From contig JAFGGN010000055.1 of NCBI GenBank assembly GCA_016930535.1, forward strand, positions 29,511 through 93,510: a stretch of 64,000 nucleotides of DNA, given 5' to 3'. This DNA is from a bacterium (GTDB lineage Bacteria; Zhuqueibacterota; QNDG01; JAFGCO01). A program made the translations under genes and the position numbers. Positions within the stretch are counted from its first letter, which is position 1, and the number at the start of each line of letters is the position of its first letter. Shown piece by piece: positions 53,581-61,969 of this stretch. Under the pieces are notes generated by a model that was given only the letters and a program-made list of their open reading frames with translations, did no database searches and was not told the DNA's origin.

Positions 53581-54552
53581 CTATTGTACGGCAGTGATTT
53601 CCTGAATCAGATCGTAAATGGGGGTGCCACGATAGGATTCATACATCGTTTTCACTTTTTCACGGAACGGGGCTTTGTCCGGATACAGGACCTTCACACC
53701 GGCTTCCTGAACCACGGTCATGGCCTCTTCAACCGCTTCCTTCCAGAATTTTCTCTGGGCCACCACAGAGGAATCGACCGCCTGCTGAAGCCATGTCTGT
53801 TCCTGCTCGGAAAGACGGTTCCATACAGAGGTGCTCATCAGCAGGATATCCGGCACGGACGTGTGTTCATCCAGGCTGTAGTATTTGCATACTTCATAAT
53901 GGCGCGACAAATAGAAGCTGGGCGGATTGTTTTCCGCACCGTCGACTACGCCCTGTTGAAGTGCCGTATACAACTCGCCAAAAGGGATGGCCTGGCTGTC
54001 GCCTCCGAGACTTTTTACCATTTCTGTGGATGTGATGCTTTTCATGACCCGGAATTTCAGTCCGTGCAAATCATCCGGTGTGTTAACCGGTATTTTTTTG
54101 GTGTAAAAACTCCGGCTTCCGGCATCATAGTAACACAGGCCGCGCACCAGATAGTCCTGTCCGTCCAGAAGCAGGCGCTTGCCGATTTCTCCGTTCAATA
54201 CCTTCCAGCGATGCGCGTCGTTCCGGAAAAGATAAGGTACACCGAAAATCTGCATTTCCGGCACGAAGGATTCGAGCGGAGCTGTCGATACCTTGGTCAT
54301 GGCCAGACTGCCGATTTGCAGCATTTCAATCAGCTCACGCTCATTACCGAGCTGGCCGCTCGGATAAATATCCACGCGCATGCGTCCGCCCGAGAGTTCT
54401 TCAAGCCTTTCGGCCATGACGACCATGCCCTTGTGAACAGGATGCGTGATATCCAGGGCATGGGCCAGCTTCAATATGGTGATTTTTGTCGTGGTTCTGC
54501 AGCCCGTGAGTATCATCAGGGCAACGAGAACGAAAACAGGAAAACGTTTCAT
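53581..54552 (-). CDS. dctP: TRAP substrate-binding lipoprotein (DctP type)
   Basis: The 323-residue protein has a lipobox Leu-Thr-Gly-Cys (Cys18) followed by the two-lobe DctP fold (LAHALDITHPVHKGM, YPSGQLGNERELIE, GLKFRVM, QQGVVDGAENNPPSFY). The Arg of FRVM normally binds the substrate carboxylate. In this context the ligand is probably a uronate or related sugar acid. A lipid anchor would keep it at the inner membrane. Confidence 0.9.
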   Translation of the reverse strand: MKRFPVFVLVALMILTGCRTTTKITILKLAHALDITHPVHKGMVVMAERLEELSGGRMRVDIYPSGQLGNERELIEMLQIGSLAMTKVSTAPLESFVPEMQIFGVPYLFRNDAHRWKVLNGEIGKRLLLDGQDYLVRGLCYYDAGSRSFYTKKIPVNTPDDLHGLKFRVMKSITSTEMVKSLGGDSQAIPFGELYTALQQGVVDGAENNPPSFYLSRHYEVCKYYSLDEHTSVPDILLMSTSVWNRLSEQEQTWLQQAVDSSVVAQRKFWKEAVEEAMTVVQEAGVKVLYPDKAPFREKVKTMYESYRGTPIYDLIQEITAVQ

Positions 54553-54598
54553 AAATCACATCTCCGGCTCTGTTTAACGGATGATGAGACGTCAGGGA

Positions 54599-55465
54599 TT
54601 ATTTTCCCTTGACGATCTCTTTTAAAAACTGCATCAGCGGTTTCGCAAATTCATCGCGCTCCAATGCGAACTCGATGGTGGTTTTCAGATAATCGAGCTT
54701 GTTGCCAAGGTCATACCGTTTGCCCTCGAATTTGTAGGCGATGATTCTTTCGCGCTGCATCAGGATTTTCAGGGCATCCGTTATCTGAATTTCATTGTTC
54801 TTGCCCCTGGGCGTTTCATCGATGGCCTTGTATATTTCAGGGGTCAGTATATATCTTGCCGCAATCGCGAAGCGTGAAGGCGCCTCTTCCGGGGAGGGTT
54901 TTTCTACCAGGTCCGTCACCTCCATCAGGTGGTCGCTGATTGTGTTCCCGCCCAGTATCCCGTATCTGGACACCTTTTCCCTGGGCACCGTTTCCACGCC
55001 GAGAATGGAGCACTGGTACTGTTCATAGGTATCGATCAGCTGCTGTGTGACCGGGATCACGGATTTCATGACCGTGTCGCCCAGAAGTACCACAAATGGC
55101 TCGCTGCCCGTGTGCCACCGGGCCTGACGGATGGCATCGCCCAGCCCGTTCATTTCCTTCTGTCTGATGAAATGAATATTGGCCATGTCTGCCAGCCGCC
55201 TGATCTCGTCGTAAGCGGAATCCTTGCCTTTGCCCTCCAGATGGGATTCAAGCTCAAAATTACGGTCAAAATGATCCTCTATCGCGCGTTTTCCCTTGCC
55301 CGTAATGACCAGGATGTCCTCGATTCCCGAATCCACGGCCTCCTGAATCACATACTGAATGGTCGGCGTGTCGATAATCGGAAGCATTTCCTTGGGCTGC
55401 ACCTTGGTCGCGGGCAGAAAGCGCGTTCCAAGTCCCGCTGCCGGTATCACCGCTTTTTTTACCAT
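54599..55465 (-). CDS. galU: UTP-glucose-1-phosphate uridylyltransferase (GalU)
   Basis: The 288-residue sugar-nucleotide pyrophosphorylase has PAAGLGTRFLPATKVQPKEM, PTIQYVIQEAVDSGI and GKNNEIQITDAL. It makes UDP-glucose from UTP and glucose 1-phosphate. Lying 16 bases after a glucuronokinase-like gene, it may also or instead accept glucuronate 1-phosphate. The ATG at 55465 follows AAAGGAG. A GTG 12 bases earlier overlaps that site and is rejected. Confidence 0.92.
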   Translation of the reverse strand: MVKKAVIPAAGLGTRFLPATKVQPKEMLPIIDTPTIQYVIQEAVDSGIEDILVITGKGKRAIEDHFDRNFELESHLEGKGKDSAYDEIRRLADMANIHFIRQKEMNGLGDAIRQARWHTGSEPFVVLLGDTVMKSVIPVTQQLIDTYEQYQCSILGVETVPREKVSRYGILGGNTISDHLMEVTDLVEKPSPEEAPSRFAIAARYILTPEIYKAIDETPRGKNNEIQITDALKILMQRERIIAYKFEGKRYDLGNKLDYLKTTIEFALERDEFAKPLMQFLKEIVKGK

Positions 55466-55481
55466 ATAATCAGGCACTCCT

Positions 55482-56477
55482 TTAAAGAATATAGGGTTTG
55501 ATGATTCTTGCGTTGATTTTCCGCAGCTCGATGGCCAGTTTGTTCAGCATCTGATCGTCCCTGTAAATACCGATAATCGAACCGCCGCTTCCGGTAAATT
55601 TAGCGGAGGCCCCGCATTGCCGGGCGATATGAACGAGCTCGCGGTTCTGATCGCTGATATGCATGATTTTCGAACGGCATTCGAAATTTTCATTCATCAG
55701 ATCATGCAGTTTTCCGGTCTGTTTTTTCAGTATGGCATCCCGGCCCTCTTCAGCGATCGCGGCGATACGGTTCAGGTTTTCCAGCACCTCGGGATCTTTT
55801 TTTTCCCATCTGGCACGGACGGTATTCAGCACCTTGCCGGAAACCTTGCTGAGATCGGTCCTGTATGCGATATAGAGTCTTGGAAGCAGGGCGGGATCGA
55901 GACGCACATAGTCGCCGTATCCCCTGGATTCCATCAGCGACTTCCCGAAATCCATGTAAACACATCCCTCATAAACCTGAATGACACGGTCCTGAAGGCC
56001 GGCATTGATACCCAGTTCGTCATTTTCCGCCGACAGGATAATGTTGGGCAGCACCTCGTCCGGAATGCCGATGTCGTAAAAACGCATCAGGGCGCGCATG
56101 GTCGACGTGATGATGGCGCTCGATCCGGCCAGTCCGACCTGACGCGGAATGGATGTCCGGTAACGGATGGTGAAGTTCCTGTGGGGGAAACGGATGCCCT
56201 GCCCCATGCAGTATTCGGCGAATTTTTTTATTGCCGCCTTGAGCAGCCGGGCGCCTCCGTAATATCCCGTGGACTGCACGGATTCGACCAGGTGAAAGAT
56301 GCTGCGGTACTGATTGGCGTCTTCCACCTGGGGCTCGATATGCAGCTCGGGCGATTCATACATCGTTACATGGGCTCCGAAATTGCGCACCGTGATGGAT
56401 ATGGTTTTGCCGAAATATCCGTCAGACGGGTTTCCGAGGAGCCCGGCCCGTGCAAATGCATGCTGTTCGATAATCAT
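55482..56477 (-). CDS. Glucuronokinase-like GHMP kinase
   Basis: The 331-residue GHMP-family sugar kinase has the N-terminal motif ARAGLLGNPSDGYFGKTIS, very close to plant glucuronokinase, the ATP loop PRQVGLAGSSAI, and the C-terminal KFTGSGGSIIGIY. It should put a phosphate on C1 of a uronic acid, most likely D-glucuronate. It lies between the SSS symporter (10-base gap) and galU (16-base gap), so import, C1-phosphorylation and activation to a UDP-sugar are encoded together. The specificity (glucuronate or galacturonate) cannot be read by eye. Confidence 0.82.
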   Translation of the reverse strand: MIIEQHAFARAGLLGNPSDGYFGKTISITVRNFGAHVTMYESPELHIEPQVEDANQYRSIFHLVESVQSTGYYGGARLLKAAIKKFAEYCMGQGIRFPHRNFTIRYRTSIPRQVGLAGSSAIITSTMRALMRFYDIGIPDEVLPNIILSAENDELGINAGLQDRVIQVYEGCVYMDFGKSLMESRGYGDYVRLDPALLPRLYIAYRTDLSKVSGKVLNTVRARWEKKDPEVLENLNRIAAIAEEGRDAILKKQTGKLHDLMNENFECRSKIMHISDQNRELVHIARQCGASAKFTGSGGSIIGIYRDDQMLNKLAIELRKINARIIKPYIL

Positions 56478-56487
56478 AAATATTCTT

Positions 56488-58518
56488 TTATTTCAATAAA
56501 CCCAGCGGACTGAACAGAAAATAAAGAACGAGCGTCAGTCCGATGACGAGCAATCCCATGAGCCGTGCTCCGCGGGATGACGTGAGGTCGATCTTGACAT
56601 CTCCGTGGAATTCCACGCCTTCTTTCATCGGGCGGATGAGCGTCAATACGGTCATCACAAGCACGGACAGACCGAAACAGATGGCCATCCGGTTCAAAAA
56701 CTGGACTTCGGGCATGGTGAGTTTCAGGGTGCCGTAGGCCACGATATTGGTGAGCAGCCCGAAAACGCCGGCCACGCGCGGTGCTTTTCTGATCAGCAGA
56801 CCGAAGGCGAAGACCGCCAGAATACCCGGAGAGATGAATCCCTGACCCTCCTGGATGATGGTGAAAATGCTGTTGCTGATTTTGGGATTGCCCAGTTGCG
56901 GGGCCAGAAACACCGCAATGCCTGTGAAAACGAATACGCAGATGCGGCCCAGTGTCACCATGGTTTTCTGGGATGCTTCCCGTGAAATGTATTTTTTATA
57001 GATATCCATGGTGAATATGGTCGAGGATGCATTCAGCATGGCTGCCAGCGAACTGACCACGGCGCCCAGGAGCGCGGCCAGCACGAATCCGACCAGACCG
57101 ACACCCTGGGGCAGTACGTTGCCGAGCAGCTGGGCCATGGCCGTATCATACTTATAGGCGATAAATTTTTCTGTCGAGCATTTTTTACCGGCCGCATCTG
57201 CTGCAATCCCTGCTTTTTCATTGTACGCGGACACTTCGGCGGCCAGATCCGGAAATACGTTCTGCCAGGCTTTGTCTTCGCTCACGAATTGCGTGTATTC
57301 GCCCAAGACCGTCGATTCCAGCGCTTGCTTTTCAATGGGCAGAACGAACGGATTCAGGGTTTTGATATCCTGCATCGCCGCGTCGCTTTCATACACGGCC
57401 AGGAGGAACGGTCCGGGCTGCCATCCCATAACCAGGGAATCCGCCGGTGATTCCGCCTTCACGACCAGACGGGTTTCCGGATTGGCTTTGATGTATTTCG
57501 CCATGACAGCGGCATTGTCCCGGATGGCTTCCTTTTTCATGTCCACGGAGTACAGATTGAATGCGATGATACCCGGGATCACGATCACGAAGGGAATGAT
57601 CAGCTTGAGAAACGCAGCGAACACGATGCCCTTCTGTCCTTCGCGGAGCGAAGCCGAACCCAGTGTGCGCTGTGTGATATACTGGTTGAGTCCCCAGTAA
57701 TAGAAATTGGGAATCCATAAACCGAGAAGCAGTGCGGTCCAGGGCAGTACGGAATCATTGGCCGGAAGAAACATGTTCATGCGGACCTTGTTCAGTTCCC
57801 AGAACCGGGACATGGCTCCCTGTGAGTCCGGCAGTGCCTTGACTGCAATTTCTCCGGTTTTCACGTTGACGATATGGGCCGCTTCCGTGGCGGCTCCCAG
57901 CTTGCTGAATGCAAAATACAGGATAACGGCGCCGCCGATGATCAGGGCGCTGCCCTGAATCAGGTCCGCCCAGGCGCAGGCCTTGAGACCGCCCGCTGCC
58001 ACATAGAGCATGGCGATGAGTCCGATAATGAGGGAACCCGTGGCCAGGGGGACATCGTATCCCATTTTACCGGCCAGTGTACGTATGGTCAGGGCGCCCG
58101 AATAGGTGACCGAGCCGAGCAGCAGCATATAAATGAACAGCGTGGCAACGGCCATGATTGTCCGGGCGCCGCTGTTATAGCGTACTTCCAGAAATTCAGG
58201 CATGGTGAATATGCCGGCCCGCAGGAAGTAGGGAAGAAAGGCGAAGGCCACGACCACGAGGGTGACGGCTGCCATCCATTCGTAACTCGCGATCGCCAGG
58301 CCGACATGACTGGCCGCATTTCCGCTCATCCCGACGAACTGTTCGGTTGAGATATTCGCGGCGATCAGTGAAAAACCGATCAGCCACCACAGCAATCCCC
58401 GGCCCGCGAGAAAATAATCCTCGCTCGTTTTCTCCTTTCGGCTCTTGATGAGGCCGACGGTGACCACGCTGACCACAAAAGCCAGGAACACCAGAACATC
58501 ATAGATGCTGAATTGCAT
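56488..58518 (-). CDS. Sodium/solute symporter (SSS) with a large soluble insert
   Basis: The 676-residue SGLT-type carrier has the family motifs SEDYFLAGRGLLWWLIGFSLIA cut short (near residues 31-50), NISTEQFVGMSG and GGLKACAWADLIQG. A soluble stretch of about 150 residues (about 320-470) interrupts the membrane core. The ATG at 58518 follows AAAGGATGAG. An in-frame ATG 54 bases earlier has no ribosome site. It is the first gene of the minus-strand uronate operon and probably imports a sugar acid or its glycoside. Confidence 0.88.
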   Translation of the reverse strand: MQFSIYDVLVFLAFVVSVVTVGLIKSRKEKTSEDYFLAGRGLLWWLIGFSLIAANISTEQFVGMSGNAASHVGLAIASYEWMAAVTLVVVAFAFLPYFLRAGIFTMPEFLEVRYNSGARTIMAVATLFIYMLLLGSVTYSGALTIRTLAGKMGYDVPLATGSLIIGLIAMLYVAAGGLKACAWADLIQGSALIIGGAVILYFAFSKLGAATEAAHIVNVKTGEIAVKALPDSQGAMSRFWELNKVRMNMFLPANDSVLPWTALLLGLWIPNFYYWGLNQYITQRTLGSASLREGQKGIVFAAFLKLIIPFVIVIPGIIAFNLYSVDMKKEAIRDNAAVMAKYIKANPETRLVVKAESPADSLVMGWQPGPFLLAVYESDAAMQDIKTLNPFVLPIEKQALESTVLGEYTQFVSEDKAWQNVFPDLAAEVSAYNEKAGIAADAAGKKCSTEKFIAYKYDTAMAQLLGNVLPQGVGLVGFVLAALLGAVVSSLAAMLNASSTIFTMDIYKKYISREASQKTMVTLGRICVFVFTGIAVFLAPQLGNPKISNSIFTIIQEGQGFISPGILAVFAFGLLIRKAPRVAGVFGLLTNIVAYGTLKLTMPEVQFLNRMAICFGLSVLVMTVLTLIRPMKEGVEFHGDVKIDLTSSRGARLMGLLVIGLTLVLYFLFSPLGLLK

Positions 58519-58570
58519 GGGCTCATCCTTTTTTGTTAGGTTTTGATCCGGTTGAAAACAAAACTTTTTC

Positions 58571-58598
58571 AATATAACATGTATTTCAATAAAATCAA
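58571..58598 (-). promoter_or_regulatory. Putative promoter of the SSS-kinase-galU-TRAP operon
   Basis: On the minus strand TTGATT (58593-58598), 16 bases, then TATATT (58571-58576), about 50 bases before the start codon. Confidence 0.42.
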
Positions 58599-58688
58599 AT
58601 TAGTTTTTCGCGGACCGGAATGAGCCCGCAGAAAGGCCGTATTTCATAAGTCATTAAATACAATAGCCTTCAATTGACAAAAAAATGA

Positions 58689-58717
58689 TTGATTTTTCGA
58701 TTATTAGTTTGTATACT
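58689..58717 (+). promoter_or_regulatory. Promoter of the GntR-uxaE operon
   Basis: TTGATT at 58689-58694, 17 bases, then TATACT at 58712-58717, about 40 bases before the ATG at 58756. Confidence 0.55.
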
Positions 58718-58738
58718 TAATATACCTAATATACCTAA
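58712..58738 (+). promoter_or_regulatory. Three tandem 9-base repeats TATACYTAA, likely operator
   Basis: TATACTTAA, TATACCTAA and TATACCTAA follow each other without a gap. The first one contains the -10 element, and the rest cover the transcription start. They fit a binding site for the GntR-type regulator encoded directly downstream. Confidence 0.6.
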
Positions 58739-58755
58739 TGGCAACAGGACAGGGC

Positions 58756-59877
58756 ATGGCAATCGATTATACGAGCAAGATGCCTCTTTACAGGCAGATC
58801 ATCGAGGATATCAAAAGACGGATCGGTGCGGGCCACCTGAAAACAGGGGATCAGATCGCTTCGAATGCCGAGCTGGCCAGAGTGTACGATGTCAGTATGA
58901 TTACGGTCAAAAAGGCCATCGCGGACCTGATCAAGGACGGATATTTATACGGCCGGGTAGGCAGGGGGACTTTTGTGGCCGATCCCGCCCAATTCGCCAT
59001 GCCTGCTTCGGCGGGAAATCTCGGCTTTGTGCTGACCAACTTTTCAAATCCTTTTTTTACGGGCGTGCTCCATCATATCGAATCCCGTGCCCTGGACTTC
59101 GGATACCGCCTGCTGGTTTCCTATGCGGGCAACAATATTGAAAAAGAAGAGGATCAGATCCGGCATTTCAAGGACCTGGGAGTGAAGGGCGTGATCGTTG
59201 CATCCACTGAACAGCCCAATCAGGTCCCGGATGCGGTTTTCGAATTGCATCAGGCGGGTTTTCCCTATGTCATGATATCCTATGTGGAAGATCCCTCGAT
59301 TTATTATGTGGGAACCGATCATGAGCAGGGAGCCTATCTGGCCACGGAATATCTGATCCAGTGCGGCTGCAGGCAGCCCGGTATTCTCTGCGCCGAGCCG
59401 GGCAATCCGCTCGGCAAACTGAGGCGAAAAGGATTCATGAAGGCACTCAAGTCCTATCATGTGGCTTTCAGGCCGGAATTTGAATTCCATTTTGAGGTTT
59501 GCGGCATGGATTTTCAGTCCGGATACCGGATCGGACGGCATTTTTCAGGATTGAAACAGCGGCCGGACGGTGTTTTCGCCTTCAATGATCACTCGGCTGT
59601 GGGATTCGAGCGTGCACTGACCGAATCGGGTCTTCGCATTCCGCAGGATGCGGCCCTTGTCGGATTCGACGATGTGGAGTTCGATGTGCCTCCGCCTGTC
59701 AGCCTGACCACGGTCCGTCAGCCTGCAGAAGAAATCGCGCTTCAGGCCCTTATTATCCTCAATCATCAGATCGAGGGCCATGCAACACCCTTGCGCAAGA
59801 TACTGAAACCCAGACTCGTTGTACGGGATTCCTGCAATAAAATGTCAAACCATCATATTCCGGAGGATTCAGATTGA
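58756..59877 (+). CDS. GntR/LacI hybrid transcription regulator
   Basis: The 373-residue protein has a GntR winged helix (about 5-72: PLYRQIIEDIKRRIGAGHLK, SNAELARVYDVSMITVKKAI) joined to a LacI-type sugar-binding domain (about 85-360: GNLGFVLTNFSNPFFTGVLHHIE, GVFAFNDHSAVG, LVGFDDVEF). This architecture is that of B. subtilis AraR. The ligand is likely a uronate or derivative. The ATG at 58756 with AGGA six bases upstream is preferred to the ATG at 58738, which lies in the operator and lacks a ribosome site. It stands between divergent uronate operons. Confidence 0.92.
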   Translation: MAIDYTSKMPLYRQIIEDIKRRIGAGHLKTGDQIASNAELARVYDVSMITVKKAIADLIKDGYLYGRVGRGTFVADPAQFAMPASAGNLGFVLTNFSNPFFTGVLHHIESRALDFGYRLLVSYAGNNIEKEEDQIRHFKDLGVKGVIVASTEQPNQVPDAVFELHQAGFPYVMISYVEDPSIYYVGTDHEQGAYLATEYLIQCGCRQPGILCAEPGNPLGKLRRKGFMKALKSYHVAFRPEFEFHFEVCGMDFQSGYRIGRHFSGLKQRPDGVFAFNDHSAVGFERALTESGLRIPQDAALVGFDDVEFDVPPPVSLTTVRQPAEEIALQALIILNHQIEGHATPLRKILKPRLVVRDSCNKMSNHHIPEDSD

Positions 59878-61121
59878 AACTGAAACAATTTTCCATGGGT
59901 ATCGGCGACCGTTTCGGCCGTCAGGGAACGGCCCAGCTGAACGCCTTTGTCATGGCAAAATCGCAGGGTGTGGCCATCACGCCCGTATGGAACAAATCGT
60001 TCCGTGAACATCAGATTGTGGGTACGGTGCCGGACGCCGTCCGCACGGAGGCGGACGGGGCCGTACAGGCCGCCGGATGGACAGATCCCTATTTTGTGGA
60101 TGCGGATCACGTGGGATTCGATAATGTCGATGGTTTTATCGGCGCGAGTGATTTTTTTACACTCGATGTGGCCGATGCGATCGGTGAAGCCGCTGATCCG
60201 GAGGCCATCGAGTCATTCGTCACAAATCATAAATCCCTGATCGGTTCCATCGATGTCGACGGAATTGAAGGGCCGGTTCATATCAGCCGGGATTTTCTGG
60301 TGCATTGTGCCGAAAAATACCTGTTCGCCGTCCGGGAAGCGGGCCGCATATACCGTAAGATCTCGGCGCGCAAAAATTCAGGAACCGTGATCGAGGTCAG
60401 TATGGATGAAACGGATTCGCCTCAGACGCCCGAGGAACTGCTGGTGATTCTCGCCGCGATCAGGTCAGAGGGCATTCCGGCGGATACCATCGCGCCAAAA
60501 TTCAGCGGACGCTTCAACAAAGGGGTGGACTATGTCGGTGATGTGCGCCTTTTCCGCCGGGAATTCGACATGGACCTGGCGGTCATCCGTCATGCAGTCC
60601 GGCATTTCGGGATGCAGGCCTCCCTGAAACTGAGCGTGCATTCGGGAAGCGATAAATTTAAACTGTACCCGGAGATCCGTGCGGCCCTGCGGACCTTCGA
60701 TGCCGGTGTTCATCTGAAAACAGCGGGTACAACCTGGCTCGAAGAACTGATCGGTCTGGCGGAATCGGGCCGTGAGGGACTGGATGTGGCCAGACAGGTT
60801 TATGCGCGGGCGTATCAGCGCTTCGACGAACTGGCGAAACCGTATGCCACGGTGATCGATATTGACCCGGAACAGCTGCCCGGACCGGATGCCGTGCAGC
60901 AGTGGAACGGAACCGCGTATGCATCGGCATTGCGTCATGACCAGGGAAATCCGGCATACAATATGCATTTCAGACAGCTCCTGCATGTGGCGTACAAGAT
61001 CGCGGCGGAAATGGGGGATGATTATTCCGGTGCCCTGGAGAATAACCGGGATATCGTGGCCCGGCATGTCACGGACAATCTGTTTAAACGGCATATCACG
61101 CCCTTGTTTTTATCGGTTTAA
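59874..61121 (+). CDS. uxaE: Tagaturonate epimerase (UxaE family)
   Basis: The 415-residue protein matches the UxaE family known from Thermotoga (FSMGIGDRFGRQGTAQL, GVAITPVWNKSFREH, GSDKFKLYP). Those enzymes interconvert D-tagaturonate and D-fructuronate, joining galacturonate and glucuronate breakdown. The start is TTG, overlapping the regulator stop (TTGA), with GGAGG seven bases upstream. The uronate isomerase that would feed it is not in the window. Confidence 0.8.
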   Translation: MKLKQFSMGIGDRFGRQGTAQLNAFVMAKSQGVAITPVWNKSFREHQIVGTVPDAVRTEADGAVQAAGWTDPYFVDADHVGFDNVDGFIGASDFFTLDVADAIGEAADPEAIESFVTNHKSLIGSIDVDGIEGPVHISRDFLVHCAEKYLFAVREAGRIYRKISARKNSGTVIEVSMDETDSPQTPEELLVILAAIRSEGIPADTIAPKFSGRFNKGVDYVGDVRLFRREFDMDLAVIRHAVRHFGMQASLKLSVHSGSDKFKLYPEIRAALRTFDAGVHLKTAGTTWLEELIGLAESGREGLDVARQVYARAYQRFDELAKPYATVIDIDPEQLPGPDAVQQWNGTAYASALRHDQGNPAYNMHFRQLLHVAYKIAAEMGDDYSGALENNRDIVARHVTDNLFKRHITPLFLSV

Positions 61122-61136
61122 CCTGAGGAGACCTTC

Positions 61137-61913
61137 ATGAGTTATGTGGACGATATTTTTGGATTAAAGGGAAAAACGGCCGCGGTAATCGGCGGCGGCG
61201 GCGTGCTCGCCGGCGCCATGGCGGACGGCCTGGCAGACGCCGGTGCAAAGGTCGCCATTCTGGATCTGAATCCCGAAAATGCGAATAAAAAGGCGGATGA
61301 AATCAGAAGCCGCAGCGCGGAATCGATGGCCATTCAGGTGGATGTATCCAAAAAAGAGGATATTGACAACGCCTGCACGGAAATGATGAAGCGATGGGGC
61401 CGAGTGGACATTCTGGTCAATGCACCCGGCATCAATTCGGGAACGCCGTTCTTCGAAATCTCAGAAGAAGAGTGGGACAGGATTCTCCGGGTGAACCTGA
61501 CCGGAATTTTCCTCGCCTGTCAGATATTCGGCCAAGCGATGGTGGATCAGGGATCCGGCAGCATTGTCAATATTTCATCCGCTTCATCCGGACCGCCGCT
61601 TTCAAAAGTGTTCACCTATGCGGTCAGCAAGGCCGGGCTGAACAATCTGACCCAGAATCTGGCCCGGGAATGGGGGCAGTCCGGCGTCCGCGTCAATGCC
61701 ATTATACCCGGATTTTTTCCTGCCGAGCAGAACAGGAAGCTTCTGACTCAGGAGCGGACCGCGGACATCATGCGGCATACGCCCATGAACCGGTTCGGTG
61801 AGGCCGCAGAACTGGTCGGATCCGTATTATGGCTCGCTTCGGAGAAGGCGTCCTCGTTTGTCACGGGCGCCCTGATTCACGTGGACGGCGGATTCGGCGC
61901 CATGACGATCTGA
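61137..61913 (+). CDS. SDR oxidoreductase, probable fructuronate reductase
   Basis: The 258-residue short-chain dehydrogenase has the nucleotide loop GGGGVLAGAM, NAPG (usually NNAG), Ser148-151 and the catalytic Tyr161-x-x-x-Lys165 (YAVSK). The C-terminal GALIHVDGGFGAM is typical. Placed 15 bases after uxaE, it most likely reduces D-fructuronate to D-mannonate, as SDR-type enzymes do in some bacteria. The substrate is inferred from context only. Confidence 0.85.
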   Translation: MSYVDDIFGLKGKTAAVIGGGGVLAGAMADGLADAGAKVAILDLNPENANKKADEIRSRSAESMAIQVDVSKKEDIDNACTEMMKRWGRVDILVNAPGINSGTPFFEISEEEWDRILRVNLTGIFLACQIFGQAMVDQGSGSIVNISSASSGPPLSKVFTYAVSKAGLNNLTQNLAREWGQSGVRVNAIIPGFFPAEQNRKLLTQERTADIMRHTPMNRFGEAAELVGSVLWLASEKASSFVTGALIHVDGGFGAMTI

Positions 61914-61969
61914 AAAGGGACGAGTTTAAATCACATCAACGATATCAAAGCAATCAGGAGGACACATTC

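Noticed and set aside
58738..58755. Upstream ATG as start of the GntR-type regulator
   Set aside because: It has no ribosome site and lies in the 9-base repeats; the ATG at 58756 has AGGA at a good distance.
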